Part shown: one piece after another, positions 43,162 to 52,964 of the stretch
Layout of the letters: each line of letters opens with the position of its first letter
How positions within the stretch are numbered: the first letter of the stretch is position 1
Source: CALMBW01 sp963779645
Lineage (GTDB): Bacteria > Actinomycetota > CADDZG01 > WHSQ01
Direction: 5' to 3'
Assembly (NCBI GenBank): GCA_963779645.1
Contig: CAVZYX010000005.1
Span: 62,001-126,000 of the forward strand
Length of the DNA: 64,000 nucleotides
The notes under the pieces: model-generated
The model's database searches: none
Told to the model about the DNA's origin: nothing
The model's input: the letters and a program-made list of their open reading frames with translations, nothing else
Made by a program: the position numbers and the translations under genes

Positions 43162-44151
43162 CTAATTTCGCGATATCCGCTCGGCGTCGGCAACCGTTTG
43201 ACCCTCGACGATAGCGCCCGGTTCTACCTGTACACCCTCTCCCAAGATCGAATCCACCACTCGGGCCCCGGCCCCCACCTTCGCGCCGGGCAGAAGGACC
43301 GACCCTCGCACCTGCGCTCGGTCCTGGAGAACGCAGCGCTCTCCGATCGCCGAGGCCACGACGATGCTCCCCTCTGCAATCGAAGCGTCGTCCGACACCT
43401 CGGATGCTCCCTCTCCCGGAGCACCGACCGCTACGGTTCGGAAAGCTCCAGACAGAGCGTCGAGGTTGGCTTGCAGATACTTCGCAGGCGTTCCGATGTC
43501 CATCCAGTACGCATCGGTCCCGGTCGCGAACAGTCGAGCATCCTCCTCGACCAGACCGGGAAAGAGAGCGCGTTCGGCCGAGTACTCCACCCCTGCAGGG
43601 ATCCGATCGAGGATCGACGGTTCCATGATGTAAACACCTGCGTTGATGAGGTTCGTCGGAGCTTCCCCCGGGGGTGGTTTCTCGATGAACCCCTGAACCC
43701 GCCCATCCCCATCAGTTGGAACCACGCCGTAAGCCGACGGATCTTCGACGGGCGTGAGCACGATCGTCGCTTCTGCCTCGCGCTCGTAGTGGAACTTCAG
43801 CATCGCGGTCAGATCCATATCGGTCAGGATGTCGCCGTTGAAGGCAAAAAAGGTCTCTCGTCCGATGAACCCGCGAGCGTTCTTGATGGCGCCTGCCGTT
43901 CCCAGTGGAGTCTCCTCGTAGGTGACCTCGACCTTCATCCCCCGCTCCTTGCCATGCACGACCGAGGCACTGAACGTGTCGGCCATGTAGGACGTGAGCA
44001 GGACCACCTCATCGATCCCGTGTTGCTGCAAGAGATCGAAGACGTGATGAAGGTGCGGCCGATTGGCGATGGGGAGCAGATGCTTCGGGCGCGTGTACGT
44101 CAGTGGCCTTAGACGGGTCCCGAACCCGCCGGCGATAAGTAAGGCCTTCAA
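43162..44151 (-). CDS. Sugar-1-phosphate nucleotidyltransferase (mannose-1-phosphate guanylyltransferase-like)
   Basis: A 329-aa enzyme. The nucleotide-binding N-terminus KALLIAGGFGTRLRPLTYTRPKHLLPIANRP is followed by AFNGDILTDMD (metal Asp), NAGVYIMEP and DIGTPAKYLQAN. The C-terminus is a left-handed beta-helix of hexapeptide repeats (about 255-325). The start is TTG at 44151, overlapping the TGA of the EmrE-like gene (TTGA); longer frames begin with unrelated sequence. GDP-mannose production would fit the nearby GDP-L-fucose synthase, but UDP- or dTDP-glucose is also possible. Confidence 0.88.
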   Translation of the reverse strand: MKALLIAGGFGTRLRPLTYTRPKHLLPIANRPHLHHVFDLLQQHGIDEVVLLTSYMADTFSASVVHGKERGMKVEVTYEETPLGTAGAIKNARGFIGRETFFAFNGDILTDMDLTAMLKFHYEREAEATIVLTPVEDPSAYGVVPTDGDGRVQGFIEKPPPGEAPTNLINAGVYIMEPSILDRIPAGVEYSAERALFPGLVEEDARLFATGTDAYWMDIGTPAKYLQANLDALSGAFRTVAVGAPGEGASEVSDDASIAEGSIVVASAIGERCVLQDRAQVRGSVLLPGAKVGAGARVVDSILGEGVQVEPGAIVEGQTVADAERISRN

Positions 44152-44606
44152 GTCCCGGTCTTGCGTCGGAAACTGAAACCGATGATTGCGATGCCCGCCG
44201 CCACGACGAAAGTACCTATCCAACGGAGGGCGGGCACATGCTCGTGCAACGCGTACCGACCCAACAAGACGATCATGATGTACGAGATGCCCACCATCGG
44301 ATAGGCCACTGACAGGTTGACGCGGGAGAGCACGACCAGCCAGAAGAGCGCCGAGACGCCGAAGAGGAAGAGCCCGAGCCATAGGCGCGGCTCCCTTGCA
44401 GCCTTTCCGATCGTTTCCCCCGCAGCGGCAACTTCAGCACCGCCGATCTTGCCGACCCTATCCATCGCCGCCTTCAGGGTCACCTGCCCCGCGATCGAAA
44501 AGGTGATGCTGATCAACAACAGGGCCAAGGAAACGAGACGGCCGGAAGACGTCGTGTGCGACGACGCGTGGGTCAGAGATTCGGGGATAGGAACTTCAGA
44601 AGCCAT
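44148..44606 (-). CDS. Small EmrE/EamA-like four-helix membrane protein
   Basis: A 152-aa protein with four predicted membrane helices (about 24-46, 75-95, 99-120, 124-144). The NLSVAYPMVGISYIMIVLLGRYALHE stretch is typical of SMR/EamA transporters and of the ArnE/ArnF-type lipid-sugar flippase subunits. Its place in a polysaccharide operon, overlapping the nucleotidyltransferase gene by 4 bp, favours a lipid-linked sugar flippase over drug efflux. The N-terminal 22 residues are cytoplasmic and Ser/Thr-rich. Confidence 0.75.
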   Translation of the reverse strand: MASEVPIPESLTHASSHTTSSGRLVSLALLLISITFSIAGQVTLKAAMDRVGKIGGAEVAAAGETIGKAAREPRLWLGLFLFGVSALFWLVVLSRVNLSVAYPMVGISYIMIVLLGRYALHEHVPALRWIGTFVVAAGIAIIGFSFRRKTGT

Positions 44607-44631
44607 GGCGGGCAGTCTAAGGGACGGTGTG

Positions 44632-46579
44632 TCAACCGCAGCTGACGTTGACCTTGCCCGAGGCCTTGAGGATCATGGTTCCGTGTTCGAAGGTCGCCAC
44701 CCACGTCTCGCCGTCCTGCGTCATGTCATCGGTGGGGTATCCGCAGTCGGAAGCAGCCAGACCGATCTCGACGTAGCGAGCGTCGACCTCGCGGAACAGC
44801 GCGAACACACCTCCGCCGGCACCGCTCTTGTAGACCGTCCCGTTCTCGAAGCGCTGGCGACGTCCGCCATCCGGCAATCCATCGCCGGACTCGCGGCCAC
44901 CAAGCGGGACCCCGAGTGATGCAGCCCCCCCATTCCGCACGAACGCGTCTTCGAAGACGCCAAGCAAAGCGATCGGAGCGTGGCCCTGGGGTTTGATCAA
45001 CCTGCCCCCGAGATAGGTCGCGGCGACGAACCCATCGCCGTTCCACACGCCGCTGGATGGCATTCCGAGTTTCGAACCTTCTCTCCCGAGGGCGTCGTAC
45101 GCCTTAAGGATCCGGCCGTGTTGCCATACGACCTTGCCCGTCTCTTTCACGTACGTCATCCGTCCCTGAGAGAAGTCCTGGGCCTGTCCTCGCGGTTGCT
45201 TCCAACCGCGGGGCACGTCATACGGCTTTGACTTCGCGGCCCCCGGAGCGCCGTCGAGCTTCCGGTACTTCGACAGGAAGCGTTCACCGACCTCGCCCCC
45301 CATATCGATGCTGAACACGAGGCTGTCGTAGAGCGACAACGACCCGCGCAGAGACCAACCGTCCACCAAAGTCGTTTTGTTAGAGCCGATGAGTCGGGCG
45401 CCATCCACGGCGATCCGTCGAGAGTCTCCACGCTTGACGATCTCGATGTCTTGGACCTCCCCCACGCCGTACGACGACAACATGGACTGGAACTGTGACC
45501 ACGTGAACGTCTCGGTCCACCGGTACTTCTCGTTCTCGCCGTTCGCCTCGTCCGCGCCATCTTTCACGCCACGAAGATAAGGAACGGGCGAGCCACCCCA
45601 GACGTTCTCGTTACTCTCGGTGTGGCCACCTGAAGACGATGAGTAGAGAGCGTCACCCAGAGCGGTGCCTTCATAGGTCACGAGAAGGTCTTTGGTGTTG
45701 TCGACCGCTGCCTTCCAGTCGTCCCACCATTCTCCGGACCCGGTGCGCTTGCTGTCACCGATGTAGGCCTGGTCGATGGTCGAGTCGTAAACGTGACATC
45801 CGCAGAGACGAGCCGATAGAACCGACGTCGAAACACGATCGAAAGCGAAGGTGCGGCCCGCGATCGCTTGCGCTTTGAGGGCTGCATCCGGCCACGACGA
45901 AGGAACCTCGCCCAGCCCATAGAGGTACTTCTGCATGGGCATCGCTAGAGCAAGTCGGATGCAATATCCATCACAGGCACCGGCGCTGGACTGGTAAGTG
46001 CCGATCTCGCCCTTGCCGTACGCGTAGCGGTGCGCCTTCCCCGTCGGCTTCGAGCGCGCTGCCGTACTTGGAGTAGTGAACGATCAAACCTGAGTCGAGA
46101 CCGAACACAGTCTTGCCACCGCGTTCGACAGCGGTTCCGTTCTTCTTGATGCGAAGTCCTCCGGTCGGAGATGCCTCGACCAGGAACGTGTCACTTGCGT
46201 TCCCTTGGACCAGCGTGTCCTTGTCGCCCTTGACCTTGATCGAAACTTCTCCGCCACCGCTCGCGAACGGTTCGGTCGCGAAGGACAGCGAGCCTTGGTT
46301 GCCTCCGTAGTTCGGCAGAAGGCCGACCTTGATGGTCCTGCTGCTGGGCTCGGAAGAAACCTTCGCCCCCGTGTAGTAGTGCTCGAGGATCTGTTCGGCC
46401 GTCTTGCCGCGCTGAGCGCGGCCTAGAGCTCCGTACTGAGACATGCCGATCCCGTGGCCGTAACCACCGCCTCTGATCGTGACGGTCTTCTCCTGGGCGA
46501 CAGCAGGCGCGGCCGGGACCAGCGATACGCCGATCATGGCGGCCAGCAAGGCGATCTTTGAGATAGGCATCTTCTTCAT
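44632..46579 (-). CDS. Secreted SpoIID/LytB-domain protein with LGFP repeats, frameshifted
   Basis: The signal peptide starts at ATG 46579 (MKKMPISKIALLAAM, cut after PAVAQ). The SpoIID domain follows with RGGGYGHGIGMSQYGALGRAQRGKT. Around 46045-46065 the frame breaks: reading on gives KPTGKAHRYAYGKGEIGTY only after a one-base shift. The second frame holds QKYLYGLGEVPSSWPDAALKAQAIAGRTFA, the catalytic region of the glycan-cleaving fold, GGHTESNENVWGG, and then LGFP-type repeats (GSKLGMPSSG, ASLGVPLGG, SDCGYPTDD) that bind cell wall. About 640 residues in total. Both halves are conserved, so the shift is probably an error or recent. Confidence 0.85.
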
Positions 46580-46667
46580 GGTCACAGGCTCTTGGATATA
46601 ACGGTCGTAAGCCCCAAGCGTACGCAGGAGCAACACCCCCTGTCTCAGTATCGGGCGTGTTCCCCTC

Positions 46668-47726
46668 CTACTGAAGAACGCTGCGGTACACCTCGATGGT
46701 TGCCTTGGCTGTGTCTTCCCATCGAAACCCGGTTGCCCTCGCACGTCCAGCCAGCTGCAGGCGTTTCCTGAGGGCGGGGTCGGTCCCCAGCCTCCTGAGC
46801 CCCTCGGTCAGCGCCTCGGTATCCAATGGATCCACCACCAGGGCCGCGTCACCTAAGACCTCCGAGGCGGCCGGATAGTTCCCCACCAGGACGGGCGACC
46901 CAGCGGCCATCGCCTCGAGGGGCGGCAGCCCGAACCCCTCGTACAGGGACGGGTAGCAGAAGAACTCGGCGGCGGCATAGAGGCCGGGAAGCGTCTCGTC
47001 CTCCACCCAGCCGGTGAGGATCACCCCAGGGGTCTCGGGGAGGTCCGGCCCCCACCCCTTAGGCCCCGCCAGAACGAGTGTCCAACCCTCGAGATCGGAG
47101 CCCACGTGGCTCCATGCATCTAGCAATCGGCGAAGGTTCTTGCGCGGTTCGATCGTTCCGGCTGCGATCACGAAGGGGCCGGGGATCCCCATCCGCCCGA
47201 GAACGGTGTCGGACAAAGGACTCGCTCCGAAGAACAGCGAAGACACGCCTTCGTGTGTAACCGCGAGTTTCTCTGGGGGGACCGCGTAGCGTTCCTCGAT
47301 CTCGTCTGCTATCGCTTGCGTGGGGGCGATCACCCGCGCGGCTCTTGCGATCGACCAGGGCACAAGATCGCGCAGTCGCTCCCCGCCAGGGAAGACGTCC
47401 GTGCGAAGGAACGAAAGGTCGTGCACGGTGACAACGCCTGCCGCGGAACGCAACGCCGGTAGCACGAAGTTGGTTGCATGAACCACGTCGGGGGATCCGG
47501 TGAGCTTCTCGACCGAAGGCCAGGTCGAGCGCTTCCAAAAGACGTGTGCAACGCGAGCGGGGAGCCTGGCGCGCGCGATATTCCCGGGGTTCTCACCTCG
47601 CAATGCCACCGCGTAGCGTGCTAGATCGACATTGCGCGCTTCCAAGGCAGCAGCGAGTTCGGCTACATAGCGCCCGACACCGGTCGGTGGGTCGAGCAGA
47701 GGGGCGCAATCGAGTGCGATCTTCAA
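46668..47726 (-). CDS. Family 1/4 glycosyltransferase (GT-B)
   Basis: A 352-aa retaining glycosyltransferase. The N-terminal acceptor domain has PPTGVGRYVAELAAAL and VVTVHDLSFL. The C-terminal donor domain has AAGTIEPRKNLRRLLDAW, LAGPKGWG, LTGWVEDETLPGLYAAAEFFCYPSLYEGFGLPPLEAMAAGSPV with the EX7E pair. The start is set at TTG 47726 (LKIALDC) because upstream codons are not conserved; the ribosome-binding site is weak. It lies 49 bp after the GDP-L-fucose synthase stop. Confidence 0.88.
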   Translation of the reverse strand: MKIALDCAPLLDPPTGVGRYVAELAAALEARNVDLARYAVALRGENPGNIARARLPARVAHVFWKRSTWPSVEKLTGSPDVVHATNFVLPALRSAAGVVTVHDLSFLRTDVFPGGERLRDLVPWSIARAARVIAPTQAIADEIEERYAVPPEKLAVTHEGVSSLFFGASPLSDTVLGRMGIPGPFVIAAGTIEPRKNLRRLLDAWSHVGSDLEGWTLVLAGPKGWGPDLPETPGVILTGWVEDETLPGLYAAAEFFCYPSLYEGFGLPPLEAMAAGSPVLVGNYPAASEVLGDAALVVDPLDTEALTEGLRRLGTDPALRKRLQLAGRARATGFRWEDTAKATIEVYRSVLQ

Positions 47727-47775
47727 CGATCTAGCGAAATCAGCGCGTTGAAAGTGTCGTATAGCAACCTGATTC

Positions 47776-48729
47776 CTACGCAGAATCCCGGTTGGAGCGG
47801 AACCAGTCGATCGTTCGGCGAAGGCCCTCTTCAAGCGAAACCTTTGCTTCGAATCCGAAACGCTCGCGAGCTCGGGTCGAATCGACATGGCGACGGGGCT
47901 GGCCATCTGGCTTGGACGGGTCCCAACGAAGTTCGCCGGAGTATCCGACGAGCTTGCAGATGAGTTCGGTTAGGTCCTTGATCGCGACTTCGTAGTCGGT
48001 ACCGAGGTTGACGGGATCCTCGCCGTCGTAGTGCTCAGTCGCGAGAGCGATCCCTTCGGCCGCGTCGTCCACATAAAGGAACTCACGAGTCGCGGTACCG
48101 GTCCCCCAGACATCGATGTGATCAGCGCCGGCGTCTTGCGCGTCAACGGCTTTCTTGATCAATGCCGGGATGACGTGCGAAACGGACGGATCGAACTTGT
48201 CGTTGGGGCCGTAAAGATTGGTGGGGAGAAGGAAGATCGTGTTCTGTCCGTACTGTGCACGATTCGCTTGAGCGTGGACCAGCAGAGCCTTCTTCGCTAT
48301 CCCGTAGGGAGCGTTCGTCTCTTCGGGATAGCCGTTCCAAAGGTCGTCCTCGAGGAACGGAACCGGCGTGAACTTCGGGTATGCACAGATGGTCCCGAGA
48401 AGCACGGTCTTCGGAACGCCATGGAGCCGCGCCTCCTCGATGACGAACGTCCCCATCAACAGATTGTTGATGTACAGGTCGGCTGGGGCCTTCATGTTGG
48501 CCCCGATGCCGCCCACGCGAGCAGCCATGTGGATCACGACCTCCGGGTCAACATCCTCGAACAGGCGTTTCACGCTTGCTCTGTCCGTGAGGTCGTAGTC
48601 GGAGCTGCCGAAGGTCACGATGTCCGTCGCGCCGCGGCGCTCGAGGTTGGCCAAGAGAGCCTTACCGAGGAAGCCTCGGCCCCCGGTCACGAGGATCTTC
48701 TTGTCCCTCCAGTAGCTGCTCACGCCCAC
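47776..48729 (-). CDS. fcl: GDP-L-fucose synthase
   Basis: A 317-aa epimerase/reductase converting GDP-4-keto-6-deoxymannose to GDP-L-fucose. ILVTGGRGFLGKAL binds NADP; HMAARVGGIGANMKAPADLYINNLLMG and LGTICAYPKFTPVPFLEDDLW are near-diagnostic; YGIAKKAL has the catalytic Tyr/Lys. The start is GTG at 48729 or 48723, both before the conserved SSYWRDKKILVTGG. The preceding enzyme, GDP-mannose 4,6-dehydratase (Gmd), is not in the window. Confidence 0.93.
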   Translation of the reverse strand: MGVSSYWRDKKILVTGGRGFLGKALLANLERRGATDIVTFGSSDYDLTDRASVKRLFEDVDPEVVIHMAARVGGIGANMKAPADLYINNLLMGTFVIEEARLHGVPKTVLLGTICAYPKFTPVPFLEDDLWNGYPEETNAPYGIAKKALLVHAQANRAQYGQNTIFLLPTNLYGPNDKFDPSVSHVIPALIKKAVDAQDAGADHIDVWGTGTATREFLYVDDAAEGIALATEHYDGEDPVNLGTDYEVAIKDLTELICKLVGYSGELRWDPSKPDGQPRRHVDSTRARERFGFEAKVSLEEGLRRTIDWFRSNRDSA

Positions 48730-48766
48730 AGCGTACCCGTGCGCCCTCAGCGGAGTTAGCACATGC

Positions 48767-49949
48767 GTGCACCTGGGTTGCGAGAGAATCGCACCTGTGA
48801 CCTCCCTTGAATCAGCCGAGATGACCCGCGATTGGCCGTTCTCATCGAGCGGTCGCCTGCGCGCGGCTTTCACCCTGGAACAGTGCTGGCACGAGGTCCC
48901 GGGTGGGACCGGGGTCGCGGGCATAGAGATGGCGCGAGCGCTTGCAGAGCGCCCTGATGTTGAGCTCATCGGCGTGGCGGCGAAGCACCACGCGCCACCT
49001 GCAGACCCATGGAAGCCACCGATCGAGGTCGCGCATCTCTCGATGGGTCGCTTGAGGATGTACGAAGCGTGGCATCGGTTCCGGCGAGGCGACGTGTTGA
49101 AAGCCACAGGGCCCGGTCAACGTCATCCACGCCACCACGATCGCGATCCCGCCGAAGACAGCTCCGTTGGTCGTGACCATCCACGATCTCGCGTTCATCA
49201 GCGACCCTTCCAACTTCACTAGACGAGGCGTGCGTTTCTTCCGGAAGGGTTTGGCGATCGCGTGGCGCGAAGCAGATCTCGTCCTCTGTCCCTCGGAAGC
49301 GACCATGGCTCAGTGTCGCGAGTCGGGCTTCGAGGAGGCGCGCTTACGACTCGTGCCGATGGGCGTGCATGTCGTCGAAGCGGCGGGGGGCGATGTCACG
49401 CTCGTCAGAGAGAAGTTTGGACTCACGCGTCCTTACATCTTGTGGACCGGAACGATGGAACCGCGGAAGAACCTCCCTCGGTTGCTTCACGCGTTCGGGA
49501 AGCTCGACCCGGACATGGATCTCGTTCTTGTCGGCCCGAAAGGTTGGAAGGAGAACATCGACCGACTACTCGCCGGTCAACGACCCGACATCAAGGTGCT
49601 GGGGTTCGTGCCACAACAGGAGCTGCGAGCGTTGTACGCCGGGGCCGAGCTCTTCTGCTTCCCTAGCCTCGAAGAAGGTTTCGGTTTGCCCGTCCTAGAG
49701 GCGATGGCACAAGGAACCCCCGTCGTAACCTCACTGGGCACATCTACCGCCGAGCTGGGGCGTGATGCCGCGGTTCTCGTGAACCCGAACAGTGCGAATT
49801 CGATCATGGAAGGTATCCGTAGGGTCATCGAAGACGAAGCTCTCGCTCGGAAACTGTCCGAAGCGGGACGTAAACGCGCACTCGAGTACCCCTGGAGCAG
49901 AACGGCTGAGTTAACAGTCGCCGCGTATCGTGAGGTAGCGCATGCGTAA
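48767..49949 (+). CDS. GT-B glycosyltransferase, frameshifted
   Basis: The first frame (from GTG 48767; ATG 48821 is an alternative) has FTLEQCWHEVPGGTGVAGIEMARALAERPDVELIGVAAKHH. At about 49108-49115 (ACAGGGCCCGG) it runs out of homology; skipping one base gives GPVNVIHATTIAIPP and then VVTIHDLAFISDP, GTMEPRKNLPRLLHAFGKL, LVGPKGWKENI, GAELFCFPSLEEGFGLPVLEAMAQGTPV. So one gene of about 393 codons with one extra base. It is homologous to the glycosyltransferase at 46668-47726 and divergent from fcl. Confidence 0.85.
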
Positions 49950-49957
49950 GGTTGCGT

Positions 49958-51109
49958 ATGCATAAGGTCGGGTTGAATCTTCTGTGGATGGTTCCGGGCG
50001 TGGTCGGCGGTTCGGAGACCTACATGACGCGCCTTCTCCGCGGTCTGTCAGAGCGGGACACAGGTTTCGACTACACGATCTTCGCCCTCCCCCAGTTCGG
50101 AGTTGCTCACCCCGAACTCGCAAGCACCTACAAGGTCGAGTACGCGCCACTCACCGGTCAGGTCAAGTCTTTCAGGGTTGCCGGAGAGAACTCTTGGCTC
50201 GCGTATCAACTTCGCCGCAAGAAGATCAACCTGATCCACCACGGGGGTGGGACGATGCCGATGCTGCGGGTATCTCGTTCGGTCTTGACCATCCACGACC
50301 TTCAGTACCTCTACTTCCCCGAATACTTCACGCGCTCGAAGCTGCTCTTCCTGCGCAGCGTCGTGCCCCGGTCCGCAGAGAACGCGAGGCTCGTTCTCGT
50401 CCCCAGCGAATTCAGCAGGCGGACGGTGATCGAGCGACTCTCGATAGACCCGAGTCTGGTGATCGTGGTGCCCCATGGGATCGCGCCACGCGAGATCTCG
50501 GACCTTCCCAGCGACATCCGGGAGCGTTACGAGATCCCCGGCCCCTTCTTCCTCTATCCGGCGGCTACGTACCCACACAAGAACCATCTGACGTTGTTAC
50601 ACGCTTTCGTGCGCGTCCTGGGCGCCCATCCCGATACGACTTTGGTTCTCACCGGGGCGAAGGCGTGGCAAGAGTGGGTCATCGCCAAAGAGATGGCGCA
50701 GCGGATCACTTCCGAGATCCGGAAACTCGGGATCACCTCACAGGTTCGAGAGCTCGGCTACGTCCCGTCCGCCGACCTCGAGGCGCTCTACCGGGAAGCG
50801 ACTGCTCTGACCTTCCCTTCACGCTTCGAAGGTTTCGGGGCTCCCGCTTTGGAGGCGATGGCACGCGGTTGCCCTGTCATCGCATCGAACGCGACCGCCT
50901 TGCCGGAGGTCGTTTCGGATGCGGGCGTGTTGGTCTCCCCCGACAACGATGAAGAGTGGGCGCAGGCGATGATCCTCATGATCGAGGACGAAGCTATGCG
51001 CGAGGGATTCAAGAAGGTCGGTCCGGACAGGGCGAAGCTCTACAACTGGGATGTCTCGGCGGGCATCCTCGAAGACGCCTACCGGCACGGTTTGGAAACA
51101 ACGTTATGA
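49958..51109 (+). CDS. GT-B glycosyltransferase
   Basis: A 383-aa enzyme starting at ATG 49958 (MHKVGLNLLWMVPGVVGGSE), with a possible TTG two codons earlier. VLTIHDLQYLYFPEYF and RLVLVPSEFSRRTVIE are acceptor-side motifs; the donor side has PAATYPHKNHLTLLHAF, LTGAKAWQEWV, LGYVPSADLEALYREATALTFPSRFEGFGAPALEAMARGCPV with the EX7E motif. It overlaps the next glycosyltransferase by 4 bp (ATGA). Confidence 0.9.
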   Translation: MHKVGLNLLWMVPGVVGGSETYMTRLLRGLSERDTGFDYTIFALPQFGVAHPELASTYKVEYAPLTGQVKSFRVAGENSWLAYQLRRKKINLIHHGGGTMPMLRVSRSVLTIHDLQYLYFPEYFTRSKLLFLRSVVPRSAENARLVLVPSEFSRRTVIERLSIDPSLVIVVPHGIAPREISDLPSDIRERYEIPGPFFLYPAATYPHKNHLTLLHAFVRVLGAHPDTTLVLTGAKAWQEWVIAKEMAQRITSEIRKLGITSQVRELGYVPSADLEALYREATALTFPSRFEGFGAPALEAMARGCPVIASNATALPEVVSDAGVLVSPDNDEEWAQAMILMIEDEAMREGFKKVGPDRAKLYNWDVSAGILEDAYRHGLETTL

Positions 51110-52317
51110 ACCTCGTCGTCCTCACGCCGCACTTCGCACCAGACACTGCCCCGACGGGGGCCGTCATCACACGGATCGTCGAAGAGCTTGCCCAGCGCGG
51201 ACACACGATCGAGGTGATCACCGCGCTCCCCTGGTACCGGGAGCACAAGCTCGAGGCTGGTTACGAGGGGAAGTTGGTACGCAGGGAGGACACACCCTGG
51301 GGGCAGATCATCCGGGTGCATCCGTTCCCTACCGACGACAAGCAGAACATCACTCGCCGAGCCCTAGCGTTCGCAGGCTTCAGCGCTATCGCCGGTCTGG
51401 TCGGCCGGCGGGGTGGGCCCGTGGACGGTGTCCTCGCTGTGTCGCCCCCACTCACGCTCGGCGTTGATGGGTGGCTCATCGCTCGTGCTCGTAAGGCACG
51501 GTTCGTCTTCAACATCCAGGACGTCTACCCAGACGTCGCCATCGAACTCGGCGCACTCAAGAACCGATCGGTGATCGCGGCCACGCGAAAGCTCGAGAGA
51601 TTCTGCTACAAGCGCGCCGATGTCGTGACCGTACTTTCGGACGATCTACGAGAGAACCTCGCACGGAAAGTTTCGGATACGTCGAAGGTCACTGTGATTC
51701 CGAACTTCGTCGACACCGAGTCGATCCGACCGGCGGAACGGGAGAACGCCTATCGCTCCGAGTTCGGTCTGAGCGGCAAGACGGTTGTGATGTACGCGGG
51801 GAACGTCGGGATGTCTCAATCCTTGGACCTAGTGCTCGCTGCCGCGGTTGCGCTCTCGCATCTAGAGGATCTCGTTTTCGTGATCAACGGTCAGGGAGCC
51901 GGACGCGCGGATCTCGAGAGCGCGGCCCGCGGTCTATCAAACGTCCGATTCGTCGACTCCCAACCTCTCGAACGGCTTCCCGAGCTACTGGCCGCCGCCG
52001 ATATCCACGTCGTGCCTCTGAAGAAAGGACTCGCGTCTTCGTCGGTGCCTTCTAAGACCTACTCGATCCTCGCGGCCGGGCGGCCGCTAGTCGCGTCCGT
52101 CGATCCGGGAACCGAGGTGGCGCGCCTCGTCGAGCGAACCGGCGCGGGCCTCGCGGTCCCCCCGGAAGATGCAGAAGCTTTCACGAAAGCCATTCAGCGT
52201 TTGGTGGAATCACCTGAAGAAGCTGCACGAATGGGAGATGCGGGTCGCACCTTCGTCGAGGGCTGGGCCTCGCCGGCTGCGGTGGCCGAAGCCTACGAAC
52301 GACTCTTCCTCGGCTAG
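51106..52317 (+). CDS. WcaI-like GT-B glycosyltransferase
   Basis: A 403-aa enzyme. NLVVLTPHFAPDTAPTGAVITRIVEELAQRGH and ITALPWYREHK are typical of the WcaI/WbuB group, which transfers fucose or N-acetyl sugars to lipid-linked glycans. RFVFNIQDVYPDVAIELGAL, YAGNVGMSQSLDLVL and the donor block LPELLAAADIHVVPLKKGLASSSVPSKTYSILAAGRPLV complete it. The start at ATG 51106 overlaps the previous gene's stop. Frames extending upstream of this lie inside that gene and are not used. Confidence 0.92.
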   Translation: MNLVVLTPHFAPDTAPTGAVITRIVEELAQRGHTIEVITALPWYREHKLEAGYEGKLVRREDTPWGQIIRVHPFPTDDKQNITRRALAFAGFSAIAGLVGRRGGPVDGVLAVSPPLTLGVDGWLIARARKARFVFNIQDVYPDVAIELGALKNRSVIAATRKLERFCYKRADVVTVLSDDLRENLARKVSDTSKVTVIPNFVDTESIRPAERENAYRSEFGLSGKTVVMYAGNVGMSQSLDLVLAAAVALSHLEDLVFVINGQGAGRADLESAARGLSNVRFVDSQPLERLPELLAAADIHVVPLKKGLASSSVPSKTYSILAAGRPLVASVDPGTEVARLVERTGAGLAVPPEDAEAFTKAIQRLVESPEEAARMGDAGRTFVEGWASPAAVAEAYERLFLG

Positions 52318-52964
52318 TCCACTACGTCGGTTAGCCAGAGCTGCAGGTCATCGATGAACGTCGGGTCGATGGTGTGTGGGATCAACGATTCCTTGTAGGT
52401 AACGTCTGCGCGTGCGGCCTCGAGTCTTTCGCGGGCCGCACGACCGAAATCGGCAGTGATCACCGGGTCATAGGTGCCGTGACCGATCGCGACCGGATAC
52501 CCGTCCATGTTCTCGAGATCGAACTCGAAGCCTTCAACGGTGGGCATGAAGCAGCTCAGCGCGATGATCCCCGCGGGACGAGGTCGCCCCTTCGCAAGTG
52601 ACATCGAGTAAGCCATAACTCCACCCTGGCTGAAGCCGCCGACAACCGTCTTGTCGGGTCCGAGGCCGGTGGTCTCGTAGAAAGCGTCGAGCCACCGCGC
52701 CGCTCGGTTGTAGGTGGCCAAGAAGGAATCGGGATCGGGGAATCCCACCTCGCGGATGACGTACCAGTGGGCTCCCCCGGGTGGCATCGAAAGGGGGCCG
52801 CGGGGGGTGACCCCCATGAGCCTGCGTTGGGGATCGAGCATGTCGAACAACGGGAAGAGGTCATGCTCGTCCGCACCCCGCCCGTGGAAGAGGATGAGAG
52901 CCCCGTCGGGGGCTCCCTTGGATTCCCGAGTGAGATATGTGAGGTCGTCGAGGCTCACCGGCAT
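52314..52964 (-). CDS. Phospholipase/carboxylesterase-family hydrolase
   Basis: A 216-aa alpha/beta hydrolase. LFHGRGADEHDLFPL is the oxyanion loop, GFSQGGVMAYS holds the nucleophilic Ser, Asp is in GTYDPVITADFG and His in IPHTID. It resembles the YpfH/carboxylesterase 2 family with broad short-chain ester activity. It converges with the WcaI-like gene by 4 bp and overlaps the LCP gene stop by 10 bp, so it is transcribed with the latter. Confidence 0.88.
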   Translation of the reverse strand: MPVSLDDLTYLTRESKGAPDGALILFHGRGADEHDLFPLFDMLDPQRRLMGVTPRGPLSMPPGGAHWYVIREVGFPDPDSFLATYNRAARWLDAFYETTGLGPDKTVVGGFSQGGVMAYSMSLAKGRPRPAGIIALSCFMPTVEGFEFDLENMDGYPVAIGHGTYDPVITADFGRAARERLEAARADVTYKESLIPHTIDPTFIDDLQLWLTDVVD

